Source: Capsicum annuum
Taxonomy: Eukaryota; Streptophyta; Magnoliopsida; Solanales; Solanaceae
Length of the DNA: 64,000 nucleotides
Assembly: GCF_002878395.1 (NCBI RefSeq)
Contig: NC_061119.1
Span: 45,387,149 to 45,451,148 of the forward strand
Direction: 5' to 3'
In this document: positions 10,960 through 23,489 of the stretch, piece after piece
How positions within the stretch are numbered: the stretch's first letter is position 1
Layout: every line of letters starts with the position of its first letter
Program-made: the position numbers and the translations under genes
Notes under the pieces: generated by a model
Database searches by the model: none
Told to the model about the DNA's origin: nothing
What the model saw: only the letters and a program-made list of their open reading frames with translations

Positions 10960-12172
10960 TCAAATTCTGCTTCGAGTGCATCATCGATATCTACTACATC
11001 GCCCTAAACCTCATCAACTACAGGCATAGGGGGATAAACAGTCTCCTTCCCACTTCGAGTGGTGATGTCTAAAAACTGACATTCGTTCTTCATATTATGT
11101 ATAGTATTTCTCGAAAGAGTGCCTGATTGACGTTGATTCAAAGTAGCCAACATTTGACTAAACTGCTGCTTAAGCTGCTTAATCGCGGTAGCATGCATTT
11201 CTATTTTCTAGCTCAGTCCCAAAATATCTACCTTAATCTCCTTAAGTCATATCTCTTGATTCTCTGGACCCTTAAGCAACTTAGTCAGCAATGCTTCCAT
11301 CCTTGAATCAGTATCAAGGTTCCCTGGTGGAACGTATGTACCATTTTTCTCCTTATAGTCATCTTTTTTCCTTCATTCACCATCTCTTTCTCTGCTCCAA
11401 TCCCTATATCTATCCCCATAATAGATCCAACCTTGATTCCCTTGCCTCGAATTCCAAGAGTCTGGATTGGACCCTTGGCCCATGGCTCGAAAACCTGCTA
11501 TCTCTCGATCCAATTACTTGGCTTCCTCCTTAATATCAAAATCACTCTACCTAGGGGATTTACCATGTGCACCCACAACATTCATCTTTTCCAAATTTAT
11601 CATTTCAAATTACTTGTTCATTAACCCAATCTACATCCTCAACTGTGCAACCTCTATAGCTGCCGTATCATCTATAATTCTCTACTAACTGGAAGTATCA
11701 ATAGTATAGGTACTTACTCCTCTTTATGCCTCCCGAGTATGCCATTCTCGATTGGTATTAGAGACCCAATCTAAGATTTCTATAGCTAAATCCTAATGAA
11801 GGATCATAAAAGTCCCTTTAGTAATAGTATCAACAATAACTTTAGTATTGATATTCAAGGCCCTATGGATATCTCAAGTAAATTCCTCCCTGAAATTTTG
11901 TTATTTGGAACCAATATCAACTTCTTATTGAACCTCAACCATGTCTCGTAAAATTTTTTGGAATACAACTGCCTGAAATTATAATCTCATCCTTCAATTA
12001 TAGAATTCTCGAAGCCGTGAAGAATCGGTCCCAGAACTATTTTCCTAACTCATTACAATTAGTGATGGACCCACAAGGTAGTTCCCTTAACTCTGAATTC
12101 ACTTTGACTGTCTGAGAGAGTGGGAACAAGTTGATTCTCAGCACTTCCTAAATCACCCTAGGGAAATTATCA
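10960..12172 (-). pseudogene. Tat/Athila-like Gag, second copy
   Basis: Minus strand, several frames. N-terminal text at 11920-12172 is homologous to 8590-8830. It is followed by a Gly/Asn/Arg/Tyr-rich linker (11300-11700) with YVPPGN, then a helical stretch (EALLTKLLKGPEN) and the open block 11004-11198. That block holds KQLKQQFSQMLATLNQRQSG and DITTRSGK. The 'Q-L-x-x-L-N-x-R-x-x-G-x-L-P/S ... TTRSGK' ending marks the Gag C-terminus before protease in this lineage. The stop after the ILGLS segment and the missing pol show it is dead. It is cut at 12172 by a chromovirus LTR. Confidence 0.65.
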
Positions 12173-13216
12173 TGACCTGAGCCAAGCCCCTGGATACAAA
12201 AGGCACCCCGAACCTAAGGCTTAAGAGACCTCTTAGCATACTATCATAAGCATAATTCACATGTAAAGAGGAAATAAAAATAAAACATAGGAAGTCTCAT
12301 ATTCATATTTATTATATCATCTCATACTAAAACAAAAATCCAAATCTATTGGTACAAAACCTAAACTGATGACTTATTCTATCTTAACTGGGACAAGGCC
12401 CCTAGTAGGACTAAGAAGTTGAAAGAAATTGAACATATAAGAAATTGCCTTCCAAACAAGGGAGGCTAATCGACTATGAACTCTGATAGAAATCTACTAC
12501 TACACTGGACCACATGACCAAGCCTCAAAACCTACATTATGAGACAATGCAGTTGCCCGAGGACAGTCAGTACTTGGAATGTATTAGTATGTAGAAACAA
12601 CCCAAAAATAACATATATTTCATATAACATAGACAAGAGCATTTGGAAAATAGTTAACATGATAGATATCAAACCACATGGGCATAAATAAAGTAACAAT
12701 TGTAGTCAATATTATGCAAACGTAGACAAAACTCTTTGATTTAGTCTTGGGCTAGGTGGTACCCTAACATACATTATACCCATGGGCTATATGGGTCTGC
12801 TATTAACTCATCATCTAAGCCCCCAATCTGAGTTTGCAGCAAGGATCAGAGTCTTTACATGATTGTACACAAACCCCCATGATCTATGTTATGAGAGATC
12901 AGAGTCTTTACATGATTGTGCACAAACCACCATGATCTATATCATGAGAGGGAGGCCATGCGATGTGACCCTTATCATAATCCATCCCCTCCATGGTTTT
13001 GGGACCTCCATATGTACAAGGCAGTAGACTATCATAATGTACCTTATAATACAAGCCTGCCATGTGGTGCTCCTTTTGCATCGCACAGGTTCTTTCTATG
13101 CCTAGAAATGCCCCCAACCTAGTCATACCCATCCTAAAGGGGTTTACCTTCGATATAAGGGTATTATGGGATCATTTGATCCTCTAATCAAGCATAAAAA
13201 AGTTCAGAGTGTTACA
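12173..13216 (-). mobile_element. Chromovirus 3' LTR, minus orientation
   Basis: Plus-strand text runs TGACCTGAG ... GTGTTACA. On the minus side it is directly preceded by a polypurine tract (AGGGGGATAA, complement of about 13217-13227) and by the end of pol, so it is the 3' LTR. It contains a 53-bp tandem duplication (12844-12896, 12897-12949; unit GATCAGAGTCTTTACATG...) and the CCATGGGCTATATGGGTC-type block shared with the LTR at 1897. At 1.04 kb it is short for this group. Its sequence differs from the LTR at 19726, which lies at the other end of this region. Confidence 0.65.
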
Positions 13217-13239
13217 TTATCCCCCTGGGATCATTCATC

Positions 13240-14540
13240 CCCGAATGATGACTAGGAAAATACTAAGTACGATTAAAAGACTTACGTGAAATAGAATGGT
13301 AAGATGGGATTAATACCTTCTATAATGTCATCTGATCATTTGAAAAGTGATGGATACCTTGAACACATATCATCCTTTGATTCCCAAGCAGCTTCTTCTA
13401 TCTTTTTATTTCTCTACAACACTTTAAACGAAGATATCTCCTTGCTTCCCAACATTTAAACTTACTGGTCGAATATTGCTATGGGTACCTCTTCATATGA
13501 CAAAGAATCCTTTACACCAATTTCCTCAATCGGTAGAATGAAAGAATAGTCTTTAACACATTTCTTAAGCATAGACACATAAAAGATAGAATGAACAAAA
13601 GCCAAGTTTTTTGGAAAATCTAACTCATATGCAACACTAAAAATCCTTCTTATAATTAGATAAGGACCTATATAGTGAGGATTGAGCTTTCCTTTCTTCC
13701 CAAATCTCATGGCTCCCTTCATAGGGGATACTTTTAGAAGTATCCAGTTATCAACCTCAAAATCTAACTCCCTTCTCCTCACGTTGGCATAAAACTTTTG
13801 GCGACTTTGGGAAGTCCTAAGACTCTACCTAATAATGTTTACCTTTTCCATTATTTGATATATAAGATCAGGTCTGAATGATTGGGTTTCACCCACTTCA
13901 TACCAACCTATCACTAATTTAGAGCTCCTACCATAAAGAGCTTTAAAATAGGCTATTTAGATACTAGAGTGATAACTATTATTATAGGCGAATTCTATTA
14001 GAGGTAAGCGATCTACCTAGCTAGATTTAAAATCAATAGGCAGGCCCATAGCATGACCTCTTAAGTTTGAATTGTACATTCCACCTGGCAATTCATCTGA
14101 GGGTGAAAAACTGTGCTAAGGTTCACTTGGGTACCCATACCTCTCTGAAAGATTGCCAAAATTGATAAGAGAACTGTGTACCTTGATCAAATATAATGGA
14201 TACTAGGGCTCTATGCAACTGATTATCTTCTGAATGAACAACTTCACATAATCCTCCCTCAAATAGTTAGTCCGCATAGACAAAAAAGTGAGAGAATTAG
14301 GTCATTCTATCTACAATGACCCAAATGGAATCGTATTGATTTTGGGACTGTGGAAGATCAGTAACGAAGTCCATATTGATCATCTCCCATTTCAACTTAG
14401 GCAAGGCTATATCTGGAGAGGTACCACCCTCCCTCAAGTGCTTAACCTTACTTGTAGATAATTTACGAACTTAGCTACAAATTTAGCTACATCTCTTTTC
14501 ATGTTATTCCACCAATATAACTCCTTTAGGTTATGATACT
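13240..14540 (-). pseudogene. Gypsy integrase with C-terminal chromodomain
   Basis: Minus strand. A degenerate integrase core at 13800-14540 retains KWEMINMDFVTDLPQSQN and the IVDRMT text. It is followed by the open block 13462-13782 with ELDFEVDNWILLKVSPMKG, then FGKKGKLNPHYIGPY and YVSMLKK, the GPY/F-type C-terminal region. Downstream, across a frameshift, EISSFKVL and EEAAWESKDDM...RYPSLF form the chromodomain-like motif of chromoviruses, which target integration to heterochromatin. The order is right for 3' pol abutting the polypurine tract and 3' LTR at 13216. Multiple stops make it non-functional. Confidence 0.75.
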
Positions 14541-14759
14541 ATTTAGTGGAATAGGGATGGACTACATACTTGCTCAAAACATGTGCTTCAGTCAAAATTA
14601 TTTCTCAAAACCCATTAACATCCTAAACACACAACCTCCCTTGGTACCTCAAAATTCTATCTCCACCAATCTTAAAAGCCATACCTCTTATTGGATAATA
14701 TATTTTTTAATTTGCATCAATATGGATCACTGGATTGCTTTTCCTTAACATCGCACACA

Positions 14760-15350
14760 AGAATAATTTAGCCACCTCTCGAATGAACAATCCTCTATTT
14801 TTGAAATCTAAGAGTTTGACTCCTAAATTATTAAGTTAATGAATATATTTAACCAAACTCTTTTTTCCTTCCTCAATATGAGAAAAACTTACCATGGACA
14901 ACCTGCTAAGAGCATCGACAAGCACATTAGCTTTACCTGGATGATAAGACAAACTCATATCATAATCCTTCAATAGCTCAAGCCACCACCTCTGCCTGAG
15001 GTTCAACTCTTTCTGAGTGAACATGTACTGTAAGCTCTTATGATTAGTAAAAATGTTGATATTCACTGTATAAAGATAATGGCATCCGATCTTAAGTGTG
15101 AACACCACAAAAGCCAACTTTAAGTCATGGGTGGGGTAGTTCCTTTATTGGACTTTAAGATTCCTAGATGCATAATCCACTACCTTACCTTGTTGCATAG
15201 GTACACAATAAAGTCCTCCAGGATGCATTATAATATACAACGAATCCCTTTGTACCCTTGAAAAGAGTAAAAAACAAATCCTTTAGCCTCTCAAAACTAC
15301 TTTCACAATCTTCATACCACAAGAACTTCACTTTCTATTGTGTTAATCTA
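14760..15350 (-). pseudogene. Gypsy RNase H fragment
   Basis: The open block 14836-15117 (93 codons) reads [20 protein letters not shown], then [17 protein letters not shown] and [17 protein letters not shown]. These are the hallmark motifs of the Ty3/gypsy RNase H C-terminal half ([35 protein letters not shown]). The catalytic Asp in T-D-H has become Asn. The N-terminal half lies in other frames at 15120-15350. RNase H removes the RNA template during reverse transcription. It sits between RT (right) and integrase (left), the normal minus-strand order. Confidence 0.75.
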
Positions 15351-15359
15351 GTAAGTGAA

Positions 15360-16130
15360 GCATCTATAGATGAAACACTTTCGACGAACCTCCAGTAATA
15401 TCTCTCTAGACCTAAAAAGATTTGAATGTCAATTGGAGTCGTGGGTCTTGGCCATTTTCTTACAACTTCAAACTTTTAGGGATGAACCTTAATCCCTTCA
15501 CTAGATCAATATGACCTAGAAAAGTTACTGCACTAAGCCAGAATTCACACTTAGAAAATTTATCATACAACTCCTGGTCCTTAAGGGCATAAAGTATAAT
15601 TTGAAGGTGATTGGCATAATCCTGCTTAATCTTGGAGTAAACCAAAACATCATTAATGAAAACTATGATAAACAGATCCAAGAATTGTTGAAACACCCTA
15701 TTTATAAGATCCATAAAAGCTGCAGGTGCATTAGTCAGTCCAAAGGATATGACTAGAAATTTGTAATGTCCATATCGTGTTTGGAAAGTTGTTTTAGAAA
15801 GGTTAGCCTCCTTAACATTTAACTAATGATAACCCAAATAAGGTCCATCTTAGAGAAACACCTGGCTCCCTGAAGCTGGTTGAAAAGATCATTAATTCTT
15901 GGGAAAGAGTACTTGTTCTTAATAGTGACTTTATTCAACTGTCGGTAGTATATACACATGCAGAGGGAACCATATTTCTTTCACATGAAGAGTAAGAGAG
16001 TAACCCATGGAGAGACACTAGGATGAATAAAACCTATATCAATAAGGTCCTTTAAATTATCTTTAAATTCTTTCATTTCCACAAGATCCATTTAATACAA
16101 CAAAATGGAAAAAGGTTGAGTGCCTAGCAA
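15360..16130 (-). pseudogene. Gypsy reverse transcriptase
   Basis: The open block 15460-15714 contains MDLINRVFQQFLDLFIIVFI followed by NDVLVYSK, the palm region of Ty3/gypsy RT. The normal F-I-D-D catalytic box reads F-I-N-D here (Asn codon at 15652-15654), so the copy would be inactive even if the frames were restored. Further pieces up to 16130 are frameshifted. The downstream HLQIILYALKDQELYDKFSK and CEFWLSAVTFLGH segments match the conserved region after the active site. Confidence 0.75.
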
Positions 16131-16139
16131 CAGGTCAAT

Positions 16140-17090
16140 ACTAAAGTCTACCTCTCTATATGGAGGTATCCTAGGGAGGTCATCAGGAAAGGCTTCTAGG
16201 AATTTGTTAACTACTGGGACCAACTGGGGAGAAGGACTTTTAGTGCAAGAATATTTAACCTAAACAAGATGATACAAATAACCTTGGATATAAGCCTACA
16301 AGCCCTAAGATAATATATAAATTTCCCCTTGAGTGCCAAGGAATTTCCCTCCCATTCTATAATGGGTTCATTAGAAAAACTTAATGTAACTCTTTTAGTT
16401 ATACAATCTAGCATAGCATAACCAAAATATAGACAATCCATCCCTAATCGCATCAAAGTCCACCATGTCAAGCTCTACAAGGTCTACCATAGTTTTTGAT
16501 AAAGAGCAATGACTATACAATTTTTTTAAATTCTTTTAACAATAATAGACTTAACAACCATGGTTGAGACTAAGAAGGGTTCACAGATATTTTCATGGAC
16601 AAACCAAAACTCATAGCCATAAAAGAAGTTATATAAGATAGAGTATACCCGGGATCAAGTATCACATAAACATCATGGGTGAAAATTCATAGCATACACG
16701 TAACAATGTTAGGCCAAGGCCTTTGAGTCCTGGCTTATAGCTAAAGCATAAAGACAGTTATGAACCCTGCTTAAACTAGAAGCAATACCCTTAACTAGAG
16801 GGCTGAAGAAGTAGCTGGGGCCTTAGTTCCCCCAAGACTTCCTTTAGCCTAGAAACAATCTCTCTGTAACTTTCCTGATTGGCCGCAAGTGTATCATAAC
16901 CTACTCTCAAAATAATACTTCCTCGTGTGATTCTTTACACACGATCTAAAGTGAGGGTGTGATGTAAAAGGCTAAGTCATACTCCCCTAAGACTAAGTAC
17001 CCTAAATTTGTGTTCAGTTACTCAATTGGAACCACTGATCACCAGGAGGTCTGCGTGCAGGTGCACTAGTTGATGACTGAATATTGCCCT
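16140..17090 (-). pseudogene. Gypsy protease and Gag C-terminal fragment
   Basis: Minus strand. The aspartic protease active site ILDPGYTLSYI lies at about 16640-16665 with Asp-Pro-Gly intact. The open block 16211-16471 then reads RLGMDCLYFGYAMLDC and NEPIIEWEGNS, the LGMDWL region typical of the protease/RT linker. Gag C-terminal text (NIQSSTSAPARRPPGD) occurs at 17040-17090. A zinc knuckle could not be identified. The segment ends at 17090, where an unrelated element starts and Gag text is lost. Confidence 0.65.
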
Positions 17091-19235
17091 AAAATTTCAA
17101 AAAAAAATTACTATTCACGTTTTTATCTTTAGGTCAAATTTTAGTATTTTATTTCATTGTTTTTATTGTTTTTTGGTGTTATATTCTTATTTCCTAACAC
17201 CATTAGAGTCTAAACCTTGAATTTGAGCTCAATCAGAGGTGAATCAGAGGGTTTACCATTGTTGAGAAGCTCAAGTTTGAAGATTGAAGGTGGAGTTAAA
17301 CTTTGGAATTTTTGGTTGAGAATCTGAGTAAATTGATGGTTAGAATGTTTTTATAAGGTTGAAAATATCCTTGGTCAAAAATTTTGTGGCATTCCAATCA
17401 ACGATTTAAGAGACAGAGAATTTTGAAATTTTGGTATTCTTGAGGAAGATTGAAATATTTATCTTCAATTCTTTTCAAAAAGTGGTTGTTTGATCCTTAA
17501 AATTTAAGAAAAAAGTGTAAAAAAGTGTTTTTACAAGAACATTTTTGAATATCAAAAAGAATATTCCAAAAAAGAGGACAAAGGGGGACCACAAGAGGAC
17601 AAAAATAGTACTTTTAAGTGAGCTGGTGGCTGACTTGCGTTTGGACTGCCTTGGACTTGAGTTTGAGATGATTCCACACATCCAAAGCAGGTCCAACCAG
17701 TAAGGTAACACCCTCATGCATCCATCATACCCTCAACCTGCACCCAACCTTCTCCCACACCTCAAAAAAGTCCACCCACATTTGGTATGCGTCTAAGGTG
17801 CGTCTAGGCAGCCCTAACAGATATCCAACACATCCCTAATTCTCTTGAACACCTTATAAACTTCAAAACTAAAACAAATTAGGTTCAAAACCATTGATTT
17901 CATAGCTTAATGACTCCTTTCATATCTTTGATTCTTGAAACTAATTAACAACTAAACCGTAATCTACTTAGTTGTTCAATTAGTTCTTGTTTGTTTTTCT
18001 TTTATGTCCTAATTTCTTTGTGTGATTTTTGTTGTTTATTTCTTTGTTGAGTTGAGTATTTTACCTCCAAGAGAATCATCAATTGTTGTTTCGTCCCTTT
18101 TCTCAAATGTGATAAAGAACTATGGGTGGTGCAACATTGGAAACCATATGGGAAACCATCATGGATTGACGATAAGAATTGAATAGTTAGAAAGAGGATG
18201 GGTCACGCTTGAAAGGGATCATGGAAAAGGTGACATGTCTTACTACCCAAAACCCATCAAATGTACCCTAATCACCACAATTCCACCAACAAACACCCAA
18301 TTTTCAAAGACCACATCTGATTCCACCTCACGAACATGTTCCCTCTACCCAACCCACTGCAAACCATGTTCTCGAAGACATTATTCAACCAACCCAATTC
18401 CAAATTAAAAAGACTAATTCCAACCTTCATTTGTGCAGGTTCATGAACAAACAATATCGAAAAAGGATGCAAGGAGAATTCCATATGAAAATAAGCTTAA
18501 AAGTCTAACAGAATTCTTACCAAAGAATTCCAAACTTGAAAGGTCAAAAGGACAAGTTGATAAAGGAGTTGGATTGGATAACGAATCCTCTTCAATAAAG
18601 GGGGGATGATACAAGATCAATAGGCTCCACTTCTTTGGGATTAATTCTTTAAGGATCACATCTATGGATTTAAGACTTGATCGTTCTAGGAGGTCAAATA
18701 CATGAATGGGGGATTGTTTGGAAAGAAGCTATATTTGGTTATATCCTTCAAGAAAGGAATAGGTGACACTGCATTTGGATGATAGCTTAGGCTTCGAGAG
18801 AGTATGGGCGTCCATTTTGATGTTTTAGAGCTTTGGGTCACTTTTGGGCCCAATAGCTTTTAGGGTCACTTTTGGGCCCATTGTGTAATAAATAGCCCAT
18901 GGCTGTAAATAGCTAGTTTAATTTCATTTTTAGGTAGTTGATTAATGATGAATTGAAATACACTTGAGAGTGTTTAGTGGTAACTTGTTGGGATTTACAT
19001 TGAATATGAGAAACATGGGTTGCTCGGGTCCATTCTCGTGAGGTCCTCGTAAAAGGTTGGTGCTTGTGATATTTCTATAGGAAGGTCTTCGGGTTTGATA
19101 TACCCTTAGGCTGTCCTCACTTTATCTCATTGAGTCAATCTATCTATCCCTTTATTTTTTATCTTGTTTCTTTGTTTTTAGTGTTTTCCTTGTTTTTGTG
19201 TGGGTTCTGAATTCGTGTTTACGTCTCATATCATT
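17090..19235 (+). mobile_element. Inserted LTR-type element of unknown family
   Basis: This 2.1-kb block interrupts minus-strand gag: Gag C-terminus lies to its left, Gag N-terminus to its right. No protein is recognisable. Near 18595-18606 a polypurine run (ATAAAGGGGGGA) is immediately followed by TGATACAAGATC, and the segment ends near 19232 in CA. That fits a polypurine tract plus a 3' LTR of about 0.63 kb on the plus strand. The element contains the duplicated phrase GGGTCACTTTTGGGCCCA (about 18836 and 18865). I found no matching 5' LTR, PBS or TSD. A truncated or non-autonomous element is the likeliest reading. Confidence 0.4.
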
Positions 19236-19239
19236 CATA

Positions 19240-19514
19240 AATTGACCAACCCTTGTGGCCCCAGTAGATTAAACACCAGATGCATCCCACTCAGCTAGAG
19301 CAGCAACCAACTGAGTAATAATATAAATTGATTGGAAAAATTCTATATTAGTCACCTCACTTTGAGGAGGACTAGTAGCAACTGAGGAAATGACAGAACA
19401 ATTAGGGATAGGACCCTGAGATCAAGTGTGAACTCCAGGTGTAGGGTATACCCCATCAACATCATCCCCAGATATGACAGAAGAATATCCTTGTGCTTCA
19501 GATCTTTGAGGCAT
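19240..19514 (-). pseudogene. Chromovirus Gag, N-terminal fragment
   Basis: The start codon is at 19512-19514 (minus), giving MPQRSEAQGYSSV, a usual chromovirus Gag opening. It continues through an acidic/Pro-rich stretch to SIYIITQLVAALAEWDASGV and GATRVGQFM. The last piece corresponds to the conserved RV-x-x-F-M block of Gag. There are two internal stops. It is cut at 19240 by the inserted element at 17090-19235. The start is supported by the leader and PBS at 19515-19722. Confidence 0.65.
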
Positions 19515-19725
19515 GATCGGAAAAGAGAACAAACAAGGATTAGAGGAAATTCTAGGACTTCACTCCAAGCTTAAAAATAGAATACCAAGAAAGTGAAACA
19601 TTCCTAAATGCCTTGTAGCCTCTCTCTTATGAGTGTGGTGCGCTACACACCCCTTAAAGAGACTCTACTAGACATGGCTTTGTGGACTCCCAATTAACCA
19701 TGAACCTAAAGCTCTGATACCAACT
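19515..19725 (-). other. PBS and conserved pre-gag leader
   Basis: The plus-strand GCTCTGATACCA (19711-19722) is the complement of a TGGTATCAGAGC primer-binding site for plant initiator tRNA-Met, three bases from the LTR end. The leader (about 19606-19710) contains TGTGTAGCGCACCACAC-type text and GCTACAAGGCATTTAGGAA. It matches the leaders of three plus-strand elements in this window. Confidence 0.75.
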
Positions 19726-22700
19726 TGACACGACCCGGTGAAGGCTTTATCATATTGGGCATCCCAAGTCTAACTAGGACCAGGGACCACCCTTAATACC
19801 TAACTCAACTCGTCCAGTGCATACCCTGAGTCGGATGAATTTTGAACATATAACAAGATAGCATCATTGCAGTGTCTAAGACTCTGGGATAGGTCTATGA
19901 CTGTGACCACCCAAACGAGTCTATCCATTCATTATCCAATCGTTAACCAATACCAAACCAAACCATAATCCAAAACCATAACCAAGCCAAGTTCCATAAC
20001 ATAACATAAAAGGATGGAACAACAAATAATACAGTCAATCGGTATCATCCCCAATACCAATGCCAATACTAAGGCTGACACCAATACTGATCCCGCCCAT
20101 GCCAACCCATAGTAGTTCCACAAAATCCTCCAACCAAATATTAACCAATATCCAATTGGGATATAGCCCCAACCATGGACAAAACCAATATCCATAAATA
20201 AACCAAAGTATGAAATAACATCCATGAATTAGATCCTTTTGGAAAGATAGAAGCTCACCACTTAAATCCAATAGTTGATCTTGAAGTTCGATCACTATAC
20301 AGGAGGAGTAGAAAGGTCGGTTCCAATATCGCATAGGGATACAACCGCTCAAAGATGGGTCAGCAGGTGAATGCTAGCATGAACTCGAGATAAGGATAAA
20401 ATAATGTCATTTACCAAAACCATGTAAACCAACAACATGCAAACAAATCATACATATATATAACCATACCACGAAAGGGAATCAGGTTTAGCATACATTT
20501 AAAACCATTTACCTAGGTATGTGTAGCTTAATCATCATTAACCACCCATGGATATATAGGTCTAGTGTAACTACCTGAATGGGCCCTAATGAGTGTAGCT
20601 GCACGAACCATAGATACCATTAGAGTAGGGGGTTCCTAAGTACCCTTACCGTCCATGATACATATGTATAGTGTACTTAAAGGATTCTCATATACGTTAT
20701 AGTATCATATGAGATCGCTATGACCTACCTCTCATGTCAGTAAACATGAGTTTCCAGTGTTCATTCATTAAACTCCCACTTTCATGATTTGCTATCACAC
20801 CCCGCCATTATTGACCAATTAAAATAATTTCCAACCAACCAAACCATTGGTATTAACTGAGGCTATACATAATGGTATCATCATACCGACTATAACTTGC
20901 AAGTATTGTCCTTAGCCAAACCTTTTTCAGATCAAGGAAACCAAACCTTTTTGAGATCAAGGGATTCCGATATACCCATAGATCACATTATCTAATTAAC
21001 TTGAGGGAGTCCCATGTACCCTACAAGTGTTCAGTTATTATGATGACTTGGGGGAATACATTATACCCAACAAGAATGATTGTTAAACCCAAAGCCATTC
21101 TATTTTAACCATTACAAACTATTTAACCATTTTGAGTTCCATTACCAAGTTTCAAAAATGCATAACTTCCATTAAAAATCCAACAATTTAGTGAAAACAT
21201 TCTTATAAGCATTTTATCAAACATATTTGGGGCATAGTATTTTCAAAACCAAAGGCAATTACCAAATAACCATTCCCATGCAACCAATATCCAAAACGAC
21301 CATTAAAGCATATAAAAACATAATTAAAATAAGAAAAAACCATACCAAAGTATTTATAACCAAAACCCTAGAAATTATATTTGAAAACACAAAACCATAC
21401 AATAATCAAACCATGAAAACATTGTATAAAACCATGCCTTTAGTTGAAACTGACAATGAGGGAAGAGAACATGCCTTCAACCAAGAAGATGATGGAGAGA
21501 AATCAGCAACACAAGTCCAAAATTAATCCTTACGATGAAACCCTAGCTTCCTTTTCCTAATAACTTTGGATAATATTAGAGTGTTTTTTTCTAAGTGTTA
21601 AAGAATAGAATAATAGGAAAAATAGCCTCTCAAGTGAGATAAAAGTCGTGGGGCCTTATTTGGTTAAGTGGGCAAATGTATAAATTTCCCTCACTTAAAT
21701 TACATAAAATTCATGACATATGGTATGACTGACCCATATGAATCATATCCCATATATGAGTGGTATCCATGTAACACCCCACATTTTAGACTAGAATGAA
21801 AATCCATTATTCATATACGTAGATGTTCCAAAAGACTCGAATCCTATGTAAATTTAGTGTGTTAATCAATTATGTAGTGTGGAAATCTATTTTAGTGTGA
21901 ATTAAGATCATAGAGGTCCACTAACTCTAGGACAAGTTGAAAGCTTTCCTATCGTTCCAGTTTTATTGAGCGTCACAACTTAGGTCAACTTTAATCAACC
22001 ATAACTACTTATATATATCGAATTAGAGGAAATACTATATGTCAAATGAAATCTCTTTGAATTATCTTTCAAACTATACTAATTTTTCCAAAACCCAATG
22101 CCGGAGCAAAATGTTATACCCATTTTACTACAGCATGTCGACCAGGAAAATTGAATGATGACATTCATGATAACTTATCACAAGTGTGATGACTTATCAC
22201 GAATATTGTCAGCCTTAGGCAGAAACCAGCTCCCAAGTGACGACATTTGTGACGACTTATCACAAATCTGATGATATTTTAACCTTGGTCGTTAGCCAAG
22301 ATTTTCAGCAATTGGGAAGTGGTCTTGTAAGGGTATTTGGTCTTTTACTTAACCTCCCACGACTTATAACCTCAAGGGACGTAATTTTCTCTTATTTTTC
22401 TTTAGTTAAACATCTCAAAAATCCTCTCATACACTTTCAACCACAAGATTAGGGTTTCTATTAAAATTATCTCCCAAAAGCAAGATTCAAGCCCTTTTTC
22501 CAAGTTAATCAAGAATTTAGATTCCCAATCTAAGAACTCTCTAGCAAATCATCTAAGTTTCCTATCTAAGGTATGTGTAGTGTTTATCCATGGATCCCTT
22601 TCATCCACGGAGCTCAAGAATCATGTTTTAAATTATAAATTGTGATTTCCTTATTGTGTTATGACTATATTTATGTTGATGATTGTTGTTTGGATTCAAG

Positions 22701-22746
22701 GTTGCATATTGATGTGTTTTTCATGTAGCATGTGAGTAGGTTAGTT

Positions 22747-22854
22747 GAAATCCAAGAGTTTTTGATGGATTAAGATTGTCAAATTGATAAGTGCACCTAT
22801 GAAATCCAAGAATTTTTGATGGATTAAGATTGTCAAATTGATAAGTGCACCTAT
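22747..22854. repeat. 54-bp tandem duplication
   Basis: Copies at 22747-22800 and 22801-22854 start GAAATCCAAGA and end GTGCACCTAT, with one mismatch between them. The near identity suggests the duplication is much younger than the surrounding LTR. Confidence 0.95.
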
Positions 22855-23489
22855 GCCCAAAGTTGTGCATGTAAGGTGTTTGATAAAATGGCAAGAATGA
22901 TAGAATCCATGTTTTTATGACTTAATAGTGCTTAAATGACAAGTCCATGTTCTATTCCTTATGTTTCCACATGAATTCCATGTTATTGATGTGTGTTGTT
23001 GTTATGAGTTTTTGTTGTGATAAGGAATGCCCATGATATTAAGGTATGCAAATATACCCATGTTATATGTATTCCCTTTTATGTATAAGGTGTTGAGAAC
23101 CATGTGTAGTATGAAATCCCCTACTTATGGTATTATGAATCGTGGATGTTATTCATATAATCAAGAAGAATCATGTGTGTCAGCTTTCTTCCATCGAGTC
23201 TTAGGGGTACTTGTACCCGAAAAATATAGCTGTGTACCTAAAGCTGAGTCAGTCTTAAGATAATTTAGTCATGCCATGATCAGTAGTCAGTTATAGAATT
23301 CAGAACTCTTAGACAGTTATAGAACTTAAGAAATCTAAGTAATCTAAGTATCGTTATTATTCCAGCTTCAGTTCAGTGCTTAGCTCAGATCTCAGTAGTA
23401 TTTAAGAAATCAATTCAAAACTTGGTATTATTCTGTTAGATAATAGATTCAGTAGTATTCTATCAGATAAAAGAACCAAGTAAACTCAG

